The notes under the pieces were generated by a model that ran no database searches, had not been told where the DNA came from, and saw nothing but the letters and a program-made list of their open reading frames with translations. Made by a program: the position numbers and the translations under genes. DNA of 64,000 bases from Arthrobacter cavernae (GTDB lineage Bacteria > Actinomycetota > Actinomycetes > Actinomycetales > Micrococcaceae), in assembly GCF_017368795.1 (NCBI RefSeq), contig NZ_JAFNLL010000010.1, forward strand, positions 41,169 through 105,168. Reading direction: 5' to 3'. Of the stretch, positions 48,958 to 57,115 are shown piece after piece (positions within the stretch are counted from its first letter, which is position 1; the number at the start of each line of letters is the position of its first letter).

Positions 48958-49329
48958 CTATGCTCCATCACGCGGAATAGCGTCAGCAGTTCTCACAGCG
49001 TCCTCATATGACCCCGGTTCCTGTTCCCGGAAGGCGGCGTCTGCATCCCTGCGGATGACCCCGGCGGCAAGTACCCGGACATGGACGAGATCCCCGAACG
49101 TGTCGCTGCAGGCCAACACGTCGCCCTGGGCTTGCGAACTGTCGGCGACCTCGCCGACGTGGGGCTGGAAAATAATCCACCAATTGTCCTCGGCGCTGTC
49201 CCTGAAGAGGTGGCCGCCCTTGCAGCTGTAGGCCGCGCCCTCGACTCCTCGTTCCCCGTAGCCGACAACTGAACCCGGCAGGGCCACGAAACGGACTTCG
49301 CCGTGCCCGTCGGATCCACGGAAAGCCAT
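48958..49329 (-). CDS. Hypothetical protein
   Basis: 123 residues, GAGGAGG eight bases before the ATG, which supports it being real. MAFRGSDGHGEVRFVALPGS has mixed composition, with one Cys in SCKGGHLF and one in LACSDTF and Trp-Trp-Ile-Ile in the middle; no signal peptide or membrane helix. Not recognised. Sits between the APC permease and the arsenic gene block. Confidence 0.55.
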   Translation of the reverse strand: MAFRGSDGHGEVRFVALPGSVVGYGERGVEGAAYSCKGGHLFRDSAEDNWWIIFQPHVGEVADSSQAQGDVLACSDTFGDLVHVRVLAAGVIRRDADAAFREQEPGSYEDAVRTADAIPRDGA

Positions 49330-49589
49330 TCCAATCCCTCCTCAACACCTTGGATGTCCGGTCGGCGGTGCCCGACCGCTTGGGGCGCCCCGCCGACGGC
49401 AATCGGAGCGCGTTCTTAAATCAAACATCAACAATGGAACGCCGGCCTGGTCAGGCCGAATTTCCTGATGAATTCTTAACGGCCCCCGGATACCGGGAAA
49501 TAATCGCAGGCTCGGCACCGCTGACTGGATCTAACAAGGCCACTCCCCGCAGTGTTCTGGCGCTGCCAGATCATCTTTGCCGGACACGC
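49330..49589. other. Intergenic region without a supported gene
   Basis: 260 bp of lower GC content than its surroundings (AT-rich around 49415-49510). No gene, tRNA remnant or repeat identified. Confidence 0.4.
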
Positions 49590-50042
49590 TCAGTCCTTGG
49601 AGCCCGCCAGTTCAGCGAACAGCGCCTCGACGCGGGTCTTGATGTCGTCGCGGAGCAGGCGCATGCGTTCCATGCCTTCGATGCCGCGGGTGGAGGGTTC
49701 CTCGGTTTCCCAGGCTTCGAAGCGGGCCGTGCCGTGGGGCTCCAGTTTGGCTTCCGTGCCCAGGACAACCACGACGTCGACGGCGTCCAGCAGCTCGTCC
49801 GTGACGGGCTTGGGGTGCTCGCCGGCGATGTCGACGCCGAGCTCGAGCAGGGAGGCCACGGATTCGGAGTTCAACTCCCTGCCGGGCTTGATGCCGGCCG
49901 AGTAAACCGTGACGGCACCGGCCGCGAGTTGGTTCATGAGGCCGGCGGCGATCTGGGACTTGCCGCCGTTTTTGCTGCAGACGAACAACACGCTGGGCTG
50001 TTTGGCGGTGGTGTCCGGGGTGCCCGTGGGTGATTCAGTCAT
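49590..50042 (-). CDS. ArsC-like low-molecular-weight phosphatase-fold protein with a single cysteine
   Basis: 150 residues. LMW-PTP fold P-loop VLFVCSKNGGKSQIAAG: Cys22 is kept but the phosphate-binding Arg of CX5R is Lys28, and the Asp of the DP loop is Glu (ETEEPSTRG). No other cysteine exists, so it cannot use the Cys-relay of thioredoxin-linked ArsC. This is the form of the mycothiol-dependent arsenate reductases of Corynebacterium, where one Cys suffices. Last of the minus-strand arsenic run; 28 bp after a truncated flavoprotein. Confidence 0.85.
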   Translation of the reverse strand: MTESPTGTPDTTAKQPSVLFVCSKNGGKSQIAAGLMNQLAAGAVTVYSAGIKPGRELNSESVASLLELGVDIAGEHPKPVTDELLDAVDVVVVLGTEAKLEPHGTARFEAWETEEPSTRGIEGMERMRLLRDDIKTRVEALFAELAGSKD

Positions 50043-50070
50043 GTGGTGGTGCCTTCCGTGAGGAGTGAGG

Positions 50071-50175
50071 TCAGTGTTCGCCGGAGCGGCCGTGCGACAG
50101 CAGGTGCGCTGCGGCGGCCAGGCCCACGGGTCCGGCGCCGATCACCGCAACGGGAAGGTTCCTCGCTGAATCCAT
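50071..50175 (-). pseudogene. Truncated N-terminus of a flavoprotein (ArsO-like?)
   Basis: ATG at 50175 with perfect AAAGGAGGA upstream reads MDSARNLPVAVIGAGPVGLA then AAAHLLSHGRSGEH and a stop. It is the first dinucleotide-binding strand-turn-helix (GxGxxG) of an FAD/NAD monooxygenase-type protein; the rest is missing. Such flavoproteins (ArsO and relatives) are common between arsC and trxB in actinobacterial ars operons, so this is probably a deletion scar that left the ribosome site and 34 codons. Confidence 0.7.
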
Positions 50176-50187
50176 GGTTGTCCTCCT

Positions 50188-51165
50188 TTACGCATGGCTT
50201 GGCGCTTCCACCAGCGCCGTGGCGATGCTGTCTGCGTCATCCAGGGCGGCCAGGTAGCGTTCGGCGTCGAGGGCGGCGGCGCAGCCCGTGCCGGCGGCGG
50301 TGATGGCCTGGCGGTAGCGGTGGTCCACGGCGTCGCCGCAGGCGAAGACCCCGGAGAGGTTGGTGACCGTGGTGGGTGAGCCCACCTTAATGTAGCCCTC
50401 GGCGTCCAGTTCGACCTGGCCGGCCACGAGCTCGGTCCGCGGCACGTGCCCGATCGCGACGAAGATCCCCGTAGCCGCCTGCTCGCGGGTTTCGCCGGTG
50501 CGCGTGTCCGTCAGGGTGACACCGGTGACCTTGGCATCGCCGTGGATGGCCGTAATGGCGGAGTTCCAAGCGAAGCTGATCTTGGGGTTGTCCTTGGCGC
50601 GCTGGGCCATGATGCGGGAGGCCCGGAGTTCATCCTTGCGCACGACGACGGTGACGGACTTCCCGAAGCGCGTCAGGAAAGTGGCTTCCTCCATGGCGGA
50701 GTCGCCGCCGCCCACCACGATGATGTCCTGTTCGCGGAAGAAGAAGCCATCGCACGTGGCGCACCAGGACACGCCGTGTCCGCTGAGCTTCTTCTCCTCG
50801 GGCAGTCCGAGTTCCTTGTAGGCGGAGCCGGTGGCCAGGATGACGGCCGGGGCCTCGTGGGTCTCGCCGGCGCCGGTGACCACGCGCTTGAGGTGACGTT
50901 TCAGATCCACTTCAGTTACGTCGTCGAACACTATGCGCGCGCCGAATTTCTCGGCCTGTTCCTGCAGCCCGTCCATGAGCTCCGGGCCCTGGATGCCGGC
51001 CGGGAAGCCGGGGAAGTTCTCCACGTCGGTGGTGTTCATCAGCGCGCCACCGGCGGTGACGGAGCCGGCGAGGACCAGGGGGCTCAGGCCCGCGCGGGCG
51101 GCATAAATCGCAGCCGTGTATCCGGCCGGGCCGGACCCGATGATGATCAGCTGTTCGTCGCTCAT
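50188..51165 (-). CDS. trxB: Thioredoxin reductase TrxB
   Basis: 325 residues. FAD motif GSGPAG (10-15), redox-active CATC (Cys135, Cys138) in [16 protein letters not shown] motif [12 protein letters not shown] (about 150-161) and C-terminal [21 protein letters not shown]. Transfers electrons from NADPH to thioredoxin. Located in the arsenic block between two arsC genes, it probably supplies reducing power for the Cys-relay ArsC at 51190. The chromosomal housekeeping trxA-trxB is likely elsewhere. Confidence 0.95.
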   Translation of the reverse strand: MSDEQLIIIGSGPAGYTAAIYAARAGLSPLVLAGSVTAGGALMNTTDVENFPGFPAGIQGPELMDGLQEQAEKFGARIVFDDVTEVDLKRHLKRVVTGAGETHEAPAVILATGSAYKELGLPEEKKLSGHGVSWCATCDGFFFREQDIIVVGGGDSAMEEATFLTRFGKSVTVVVRKDELRASRIMAQRAKDNPKISFAWNSAITAIHGDAKVTGVTLTDTRTGETREQAATGIFVAIGHVPRTELVAGQVELDAEGYIKVGSPTTVTNLSGVFACGDAVDHRYRQAITAAGTGCAAALDAERYLAALDDADSIATALVEAPSHA

Positions 51166-51189
51166 GGGGTGGCTCCTGTTCGGTGGTGC

Positions 51190-51612
51190 TTACTTGGCGG
51201 CCGGGATCAAGGACTCTATCAGGCCCTCGATGCGGGTCTTGATCGCGTCGCGGATGGGGCGGACGGAGTCCACGCCCTGTCCGGCCGGGTCCTCCAGGAC
51301 CCAGTCCTCGTAGCGCTTGCCGGGGAAGTACGGGCACTCGTCGCCGCAGCCCATGGTGATCACGACGTCGGATTCCTTGACGGCCTCGGTGGTCAGGACC
51401 TTGGGGATCTCGGCGGACATGTCGATGCCCAGTTCCGCCATGGCCTCGACGGCGGCCGGGTTCACCTTGTCCGCGGGCTGGGAGCCAGCGGAGCGGACCT
51501 CGATGGCCCCCTCCGAGAGGGTGGTCAGGAAGGCTGCGGCCATCTGGGAACGGCCAGCGTTGTGGACGCAGACGAACAAGACGGAGGGTTTCTTGGCGGT
51601 TTCGGTGCTCAT
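51190..51612 (-). CDS. arsC: Arsenate reductase ArsC (LMW-PTP type)
   Basis: 140 residues. P-loop CVHNAGRS (Cys15, Arg21), then MGCGDECPYFPGKRYEDW (Cys89, Cys93) and EDPAGQGVD with the general acid Asp. This is the thioredoxin-coupled ArsC with three cysteines for the relay. Reduces arsenate to arsenite in the cytoplasm. CAGGAG lies seven bases before the ATG. Twenty-four bases upstream of trxB, so reductase and electron source are co-expressed. Confidence 0.95.
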   Translation of the reverse strand: MSTETAKKPSVLFVCVHNAGRSQMAAAFLTTLSEGAIEVRSAGSQPADKVNPAAVEAMAELGIDMSAEIPKVLTTEAVKESDVVITMGCGDECPYFPGKRYEDWVLEDPAGQGVDSVRPIRDAIKTRIEGLIESLIPAAK

Positions 51613-51713
51613 GGGATTCTCCTGGAATCAGATAAGTGTGGATCGGTCTGGTTGGCGTTGTCGTGCCCGTACCCTTGTTGCGTCGGGCTACGCCTTGGTT
51701 CAAGGCCCGACAT

Positions 51714-52388
51714 TCAGGCGGCGCGCAAGCGCGGCGCGAGGTCGTGGACGCGGTGGGAAATGTCAGCGAAGGCGCCCTCAAAGGCCTCCTCGGTGTTCAG
51801 CCGGAGCGGATCCGGTATGGACCAGTGGATGCCGCGGAGGCCGGGGAGTTCCTCATGGGCGTTGTCGCACACGGTGATGATGAAGTCCCTTTCCGTCACG
51901 ACTTCGCCCAACTGGCGCGGCGCCAGGCCTTCGAGGTCGAGGTCGTGACGACGGGCGACATCGACGGCCCCCTGGGCGATGCGCTCGGCGGGGTGGGTCC
52001 CTGCTGAGGTCGACGGGATTTCGCTGACCTGCCGCCAGAGCGCTGCGGCCAGTTGCGACCGGGCGCTGTTGCGCGTGCAGACGAACAGTATGCGGCGTGC
52101 CGCGTGTTCGCGCCCGGGCACCAGCCCTTCCAGCGCCCCGTCGGCGAGCCGGAAATAGCTGCGGCGCCTATCGGCCTCCGAGCGGCGGCGCGTCGCCAAC
52201 CCGGCATCTTCCAGTGTGCGCAGGTGGTGGGACAGCAGGTTCGAGGGCATCCCTAGCTCGGCCTGCAGTTCCGTGGGGGACAGGTCGCCCAGGGTCAGCA
52301 GGTCCACGATGCGCAGGCGTGCAGGATCTGCGAGGGCCGCATGCTTCGCGGCCCGCGCCTGAAAGGAATCCATTTGCTCAATGCTCAT
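51714..52388 (-). CDS. ArsR regulator fused to LMW-PTP arsenate reductase domain
   Basis: 224 residues from the ATG at 52388. Residues 1-90: ArsR winged helix (ALADPARLRIVDLLTLGDLSP, NLLSHHLRTLEDAGL); residues 98-224: LMW-PTP/ArsC domain with Cys104-TRNSA-Arg110 and second Cys in TVCDNAHEE (Cys174), IPDPLR supplying Asp-Pro. Combines sensing and chemistry in one chain. I chose 52388, not 52424, because the promoter would otherwise lie inside the coding sequence. Faces the aquaporin gene with only 45 bp between starts. Confidence 0.9.
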   Translation of the reverse strand: MSIEQMDSFQARAAKHAALADPARLRIVDLLTLGDLSPTELQAELGMPSNLLSHHLRTLEDAGLATRRRSEADRRRSYFRLADGALEGLVPGREHAARRILFVCTRNSARSQLAAALWRQVSEIPSTSAGTHPAERIAQGAVDVARRHDLDLEGLAPRQLGEVVTERDFIITVCDNAHEELPGLRGIHWSIPDPLRLNTEEAFEGAFADISHRVHDLAPRLRAA

Positions 52389-52433
52389 TGATTCAATTTT
52401 GACTGAGTTAATTTCATCGGTCAAGCTGGTCTC
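52389..52433. promoter_or_regulatory. Overlapping divergent promoters of ArsR-ArsC fusion and aquaporin
   Basis: Minus: TTGACC (complement of 52419-52424), 17 bp, CAAAAT (complement of 52396-52401), seven bases to the ATG at 52388. Plus: TTGACT (52399-52404), 17 bp, CAAGCT, six bases to the ATG at 52434. Both mRNAs would be leaderless and the promoters face each other; TCAA-TT-TTGA (52394-52403) may be the ArsR site. Confidence 0.55.
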
Positions 52434-53171
52434 ATGACCTCACACCAGCCGCCGCTGTGGCGCCGCGCCGTCGCCGAACTGCTCGGCACCGCTTTGCTCG
52501 TTTCCATCGTCGTCGGCTCCGGGATCGCCGCCCAGCAGCTGTCCCCGACTGATGTCGGCCTGCAGCTGCTGCAGAACAGCACCGCCACGGTCCTGGGCTT
52601 GACGGTGCTGATCCTGGTGTTCGGCCCCGTGAGCGGCGCGCACTTCAACCCGGTGGTCTCGCTCGTGGACTGGGCCCTGGGCAGGAGCAGCGGCTCCGGG
52701 TTGACCCTGCCGGAGCTTGGCACGTATATGGTGGCGCAGACCGTGGGTGCGGTCGGCGGCAGCGTCCTCGCGAACGCCATGTTCGAAGTCGGAACCTCCA
52801 TCTCAAGCAAGGACCGTGCCACCGGCGGACATCTGCTGGCCGAAGTCATCGCCACCGCCGGGCTTATCCTGCTGATCTTCGCCCTGGCTGCCACCCACCG
52901 AGGCATCCTCGCAGCCCCTGCCGTGGGCGCCTACATCGGCGCGGCATACTGGTTCACGTCCTCAACCTCATTCGCGAACCCGGCCGTGACGGTCGGGCGC
53001 ATCTTCAGCGATACCTTCGCCGGCATCTCCCCGGACTCCGTTCCCGGTTTCGTCGGCGCGCAGCTGATCGGCGCGGCAGCAGGCCTTGGCCTCCTTGCGC
53101 TCCTGTTCCCGGCCGCGTCGCGCACTGCCGATGACGTTGTTGTCCCGCACCCCGCGGGCAAGGGCTCCTAG
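52434..53171 (+). CDS. Aquaporin (MIP family), probable arsenite channel
   Basis: 245 residues, six membrane helices. The two half-helix motifs are AHFNPVVSL (NPV) and SFANPAVTVGR (NPA); AELLGTALL opens helix 1 as in MIP proteins. The first motif differs from NPA, as in AqpS and other metalloid-linked MIPs. Genetically next to ArsR-ArsC, it likely lets arsenite flow out after arsenate reduction, a substitute for ArsB/ACR3, which are absent here, as described for Sinorhizobium AqpS. Water or glycerol transport alone cannot be ruled out. Confidence 0.9.
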   Translation: MTSHQPPLWRRAVAELLGTALLVSIVVGSGIAAQQLSPTDVGLQLLQNSTATVLGLTVLILVFGPVSGAHFNPVVSLVDWALGRSSGSGLTLPELGTYMVAQTVGAVGGSVLANAMFEVGTSISSKDRATGGHLLAEVIATAGLILLIFALAATHRGILAAPAVGAYIGAAYWFTSSTSFANPAVTVGRIFSDTFAGISPDSVPGFVGAQLIGAAAGLGLLALLFPAASRTADDVVVPHPAGKGS

Positions 53172-53356
53172 GCTTCGCCGGCACCGGCGGGACACCGCCA
53201 CCCCGGGGCACTCCCCAGGCGCCGTTTCGACGCTTCCCTGCGCATTCGCCAACCGCGCCAACATCTTGCGCGCAGGGAACCATCGAAGCGGCCCATGCCC
53301 GCCACAAATGAACTGAATTCGCTTCCCCCCTTGCGCCCGGGCACTTCTCCGTCCAT

Positions 53357-53381
53357 ACTAAATGAACGTCATTCATTTAGT
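53357..53381 (+). promoter_or_regulatory. Inverted repeat upstream of agmatine operon
   Basis: Perfect 9-bp arms ACTAAATGA and TCATTTAGT around ACGTCAT, 31 bp before the first gene. Typical of a TetR or similar dimeric regulator; no such regulator gene is adjacent. Confidence 0.6.
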
Positions 53382-53411
53382 GACTACCGTCTCACCGGAG
53401 AACATGCCATC

Positions 53412-54425
53412 ATGATTGAAGTTACCTGCCTCGGAGCTCCCGCTTCCCTGGCCCGCACCGAACCTTCCACCCGCACGCCGCTGCGCGTCGGCGTCGTCCA
53501 GCACCACTGGCATGCCGATCCCGCCGTGCTGCACGCCGAGCTCAACGAGGGCATCGAACGCGCCGCCAAACTGGGAGCCACGGTTGTCTTCCTGCCCGAG
53601 CTCACGCTCTCCCGCTACCCGGCGGACACCCGCCCGGAAAACAACCCGGCTGCCGGCATCCGCCCCTCGGACATCACCGAAGACCTGCTGACCGGCCCCA
53701 CGTTCGCCTTCGCGGCCGAAGCTGCCCGCACGCACGGCGTCACCGTCCACGCTTCCCTGTACCAGCGCGCCGAAAACCCGGACGGCAGCGACGACGGCCT
53801 GGGCCTGAACACGGCCATCCTGGTCTCCCCCCAGGGCGAACTCTTGGCCCGCACGCACAAGCTCCACATCCCCGTCACGGCCGGCTACTACGAGGACAAG
53901 TTCTTCCGCCAGGGCCCCGCCGCGGACGACGCCTACGAGGTCCACGCCCCGGCCGAACTCGGCGGCGCACGCCTGGGCATGCCCACCTGCTGGGACGAGT
54001 GGTTCCCCGAGCTCGCCCGCGTGTACTCCCTGGGCGGCGCCGAAATCCTGGTCTACCCCACCGCGATCGGCTCCGAGCCGGACCACCCGGACTTCGACAC
54101 CCAGCCGCTCTGGCAGCAGGTGATCGTGGGCAACGGCATCGCCAACGGCCTGTTCATGGTGGCACCCAACCGCTGGGGCAGCGAGGGCACCCTGAACTTC
54201 TATGGTTCCTCCTTCATCTCGGACCCCTACGGCCGCATCCTGGTCCAGGCCCCGCGCGACGAATCCGCCGTCCTCGTGGCCGATCTTGACCTCGACCAGC
54301 GCAAGGACTGGCTTACGCTCTTCCCGTTCCTCACCACACGCCGCCCGGACACCTACGGCCGGCTCACGGAACCCGTGAACCACGACGCCCCGCTCGGCGC
54401 CCAAGCCCAGGCAGTGTCCGCGTGA
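53412..54425 (+). CDS. aguB: N-carbamoylputrescine amidase-like carbon-nitrogen hydrolase
   Basis: 337 residues from the ATG at 53412. The nitrilase-superfamily triad is Glu63 (FLPELTLSRY), Lys150 (RTHKLHIPV) and Cys193 (MPTCWDEWFPE). Family members related to AguB hydrolyse N-carbamoylputrescine to putrescine, CO2 and ammonia. Its stop overlaps the agmatine deiminase GTG by four bases, which gives the pathway step directly. It has a 20-residue N-terminal extension before the hydrolase domain. Confidence 0.92.
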   Translation: MIEVTCLGAPASLARTEPSTRTPLRVGVVQHHWHADPAVLHAELNEGIERAAKLGATVVFLPELTLSRYPADTRPENNPAAGIRPSDITEDLLTGPTFAFAAEAARTHGVTVHASLYQRAENPDGSDDGLGLNTAILVSPQGELLARTHKLHIPVTAGYYEDKFFRQGPAADDAYEVHAPAELGGARLGMPTCWDEWFPELARVYSLGGAEILVYPTAIGSEPDHPDFDTQPLWQQVIVGNGIANGLFMVAPNRWGSEGTLNFYGSSFISDPYGRILVQAPRDESAVLVADLDLDQRKDWLTLFPFLTTRRPDTYGRLTEPVNHDAPLGAQAQAVSA

Positions 54426-55447
54426 GCGCCTGGCGCATGCCCGCCGAGACCGCTCCGCAGGAACGCGTCTGGATGGCCTTCCCCACCGGCGGCTACACCC
54501 TGGGCGACACCCCCGAAGCGGCGCACGCCGCCCGTTCCACCTGGGCCGCCGTCGCGAACGCCGTGCTCGAATTCGAGCCGGTCACCGTCGTCGTACACCC
54601 CGACGACGTCGATACCGCCGCGCGCTACCTGGCCCCCGGCGTCGAGGTACTGACCGCTGAACTGAACGACGCCTGGATGCGGGACATCGGCCCCACCTTC
54701 GTGCTCGACAACAACGGCAAGCTCGGCGCCGTGGACTGGATCTTCAACGGCTGGGGCGGGCAGGACTGGGCCTCGTGGGACAAGGACGCGCTCATCGCGG
54801 CCGAGATCTCCGGCCGCTCCGGCGCCCGGCACATCCTGTCCGGGATCGTGAACGAGGGCGGCGGCATCCAGGTGGACGGCGAAGGCACCGTGCTGGTCAC
54901 CGAAACCGTGCAGCTGGACCCGGGCCGCAACCCGGGCCTCACCAAGGCGGACATCGAGCAGGAACTGGCCCGCACCATCGGCGCCACCCACGTGGTCTGG
55001 CTGCCCCGCGGCCTCACGCGCGACTCCGAGAAGTTCGGCACCCGCGGGCACGTGGACATCGTGGCTGCGATCCCGAGCCCGGGTACGCTGCTGGTCCACT
55101 CCCAGCAGAACCCGGAACACCCGGACTACCAGGTCTCCCGGGAAATCATCGACTTCCTGCGCACCACGCAGGACGCCGCCGGCCGCGACTGGAGCATCAT
55201 CGAAGTCCCGGCCCCGGCAACCCTCAGCGATGAAGAGGGCTTTGTGGACTACAGCTACATCAACCACCTCGTGGTCAACGGCGGCGTCATCGCCTGCAGC
55301 TTCAACGACCCCATGGACGAGAAGGCCCTCCGCATTCTCGCCGATGCCTACCCCGGCCGGCGCGTGGTCAGTGTTGACGCGCGCGAACTGTTCGCCCGGG
55401 GCGGCGGAATCCACTGCATCACCCAGCAGCAGCCAGCGGCCATCTAG
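54422..55447 (+). CDS. aguA: Agmatine deiminase
   Basis: 341 residues, GTG start overlapping aguB. MSAWRMPAETAPQERVWMAFP, NDAWMRDIGPTFV, the GGGIQVDGEGT block and the catalytic Cys332 in GGGIHCITQQQP match peptidyl-arginine-deiminase-fold agmatine deiminases. Converts agmatine to N-carbamoylputrescine and ammonia, feeding AguB. Cytoplasmic. Confidence 0.95.
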   Translation: MSAWRMPAETAPQERVWMAFPTGGYTLGDTPEAAHAARSTWAAVANAVLEFEPVTVVVHPDDVDTAARYLAPGVEVLTAELNDAWMRDIGPTFVLDNNGKLGAVDWIFNGWGGQDWASWDKDALIAAEISGRSGARHILSGIVNEGGGIQVDGEGTVLVTETVQLDPGRNPGLTKADIEQELARTIGATHVVWLPRGLTRDSEKFGTRGHVDIVAAIPSPGTLLVHSQQNPEHPDYQVSREIIDFLRTTQDAAGRDWSIIEVPAPATLSDEEGFVDYSYINHLVVNGGVIACSFNDPMDEKALRILADAYPGRRVVSVDARELFARGGGIHCITQQQPAAI

Positions 55448-55459
55448 AAAGGGCCCACC

Positions 55460-57001
55460 ATGAGCCAGACAATCAGCCAGGGCGGCAACGCAGCCGCAGG
55501 CACGTCGCACGACATCACCGGCAAGGGACTGAAGACGGGGCAGCTGGGGCTCCTCGCCGTCGTCGTCCTCGGCATTTCAACCATCGCGCCGGCCTACACG
55601 CTGACCGGCGCCCTGGGGCCGACCATCGCCGAAGCCGGCCTTCAGGTTCCCGTCATTTTCCTCATCGGTTTCATCCCGATGATCCTCGTGTCGCTCGCCT
55701 ACCGCGAACTCAACGCCGATTCGCCGGACAGCGGCACCACGTTCACCTGGGTCACCAAGGCGTTCGGGCCGTGGGTGGGCTGGATGGGCGGCTGGGGGCT
55801 GCTCGCGGCCAACATCATCGTCCTGTCCAACCTGGCCGGCGTCGCCGTTGACTTCTTCTATCTGTTCCTTGCCCAGCTGACAGGCAACCCCGAACTGGCA
55901 GATCTGGCCTCCAACACCCTGCTCAACGTGGCCACCTGCTTCGTGTTCGTGGCGCTGGCGGTGTGGGTCAGCTACCGGGGCCTGCACACCACCAAGATCG
56001 TCCAGTACGGCCTGGTGGGCTTCCAGCTGGTGGCTTTGGGAATCTTCGTGGCCATGGCCTTCGCCAACTGGTCCACGTCTGAGACCGCCATCCCGTTCAG
56101 CTGGGAATGGTTCGACGTCACCAAGATTGAGACCTTCGGCCAGATCGCCGCCGGCATCTCGCTGTCGATCTTCGTGTACTGGGGCTGGGACGTCTGCCTG
56201 ACCGTCAACGAGGAAACCGCCAACGGCAAGAAGACCGCGGGCCTCGCCGGCACCCTGACCGCCGTCGTGGTCCTGGGCATCTACCTCATCGTCACCATCG
56301 CCACCATGATGTTCGCCGGCGTCGGGGATACCGGAATCGGTCTGAACAACGAGGAAAACAGCGCCAACATCTTCACGGCTCTCGCTTCCCCGGTCATGGG
56401 ACCGTTCGCCATCCTCATGTCCCTCGCGGTGCTCTCCAGCTCGGCGGCATCGCTGCAGTCGACCTTCACCTCGCCGTCACGCAGTCTGCTCGCCATGGCG
56501 CACTACGGCGCCCTGCCCAAGCCGTTCGCCAACATGAGCAGGAAGTTCGCGACGCCGGGCTTCGCCACCATTGCGGCCGGCGTCGTCTCAGCGGGCTTCT
56601 ACGCGATCATGCACGTCATCAGCCAGAACGTCCTCAACGACACCATCCTGGCCCTGGGCCTGATGATCTGCTTCTACTACGGGCTGACCGCGATCGCATG
56701 CGCTTGGTACTTCCGCGGGAGCGTCTTCAGCAGCGTGCGCAACTTCGTGCTGCGGCTCCTGTGCCCGGTGCTGGGCGGAGTGGGCCTGTTCGTGGTGTTC
56801 TTCCAGACGGCCGTGGACAGCTGGGCTCCGGAGTTCGGCAGCGGCTCGGAGATCTTTGGTGTGGGGCTCGTGTTTGTCCTCGGCATCGGGATCTTGGCCT
56901 TGGGCGCGGTGTTCATGGTGGTCATGGCCCGGCTGCGTCCCGGGTTCTTCCGCGGCGAAACGATCCGCCGGGACACCCCCGCGCTGGTGGTGCCCGAGTA
57001 G
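55460..57001 (+). CDS. APC-family amino-acid/polyamine permease of agmatine operon
   Basis: 513 residues with 12 or so helices. GLKTGQLGLLAVVVLGISTIAPAYTLTGALG opens helix 1 (APC signature region, seen in part as STIAPAYTLTG), and ADSPDSGTTFTWVTKAFG and YWGWDVCLTVNEETANGKKTAG are family motifs. Twelve bases after aguA, so probably the agmatine or putrescine importer of the operon; the exact substrate is inferred from context. Ends at a strong terminator. Confidence 0.88.
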   Translation: MSQTISQGGNAAAGTSHDITGKGLKTGQLGLLAVVVLGISTIAPAYTLTGALGPTIAEAGLQVPVIFLIGFIPMILVSLAYRELNADSPDSGTTFTWVTKAFGPWVGWMGGWGLLAANIIVLSNLAGVAVDFFYLFLAQLTGNPELADLASNTLLNVATCFVFVALAVWVSYRGLHTTKIVQYGLVGFQLVALGIFVAMAFANWSTSETAIPFSWEWFDVTKIETFGQIAAGISLSIFVYWGWDVCLTVNEETANGKKTAGLAGTLTAVVVLGIYLIVTIATMMFAGVGDTGIGLNNEENSANIFTALASPVMGPFAILMSLAVLSSSAASLQSTFTSPSRSLLAMAHYGALPKPFANMSRKFATPGFATIAAGVVSAGFYAIMHVISQNVLNDTILALGLMICFYYGLTAIACAWYFRGSVFSSVRNFVLRLLCPVLGGVGLFVVFFQTAVDSWAPEFGSGSEIFGVGLVFVLGIGILALGAVFMVVMARLRPGFFRGETIRRDTPALVVPE

Positions 57002-57042
57002 GCTGCGGCGCTCGTACGCTCGTAGTGCCGCGACGTCTCTGA

Positions 57043-57086
57043 AAAGCGGCCAGGTCGCCGGAACTCTCCGGCGACCTGGCCGCTTT
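57043..57086 (+). terminator. Strong terminator after agmatine operon
   Basis: Perfect 19-bp stem (57043-57061 with 57068-57086), six-base loop and a short T run, 42 bp past the permease stop. Confidence 0.85.
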
Positions 57087-57115
57087 CCCGCGTCCGGAAG
57101 GCGTGGGCTCACTAC

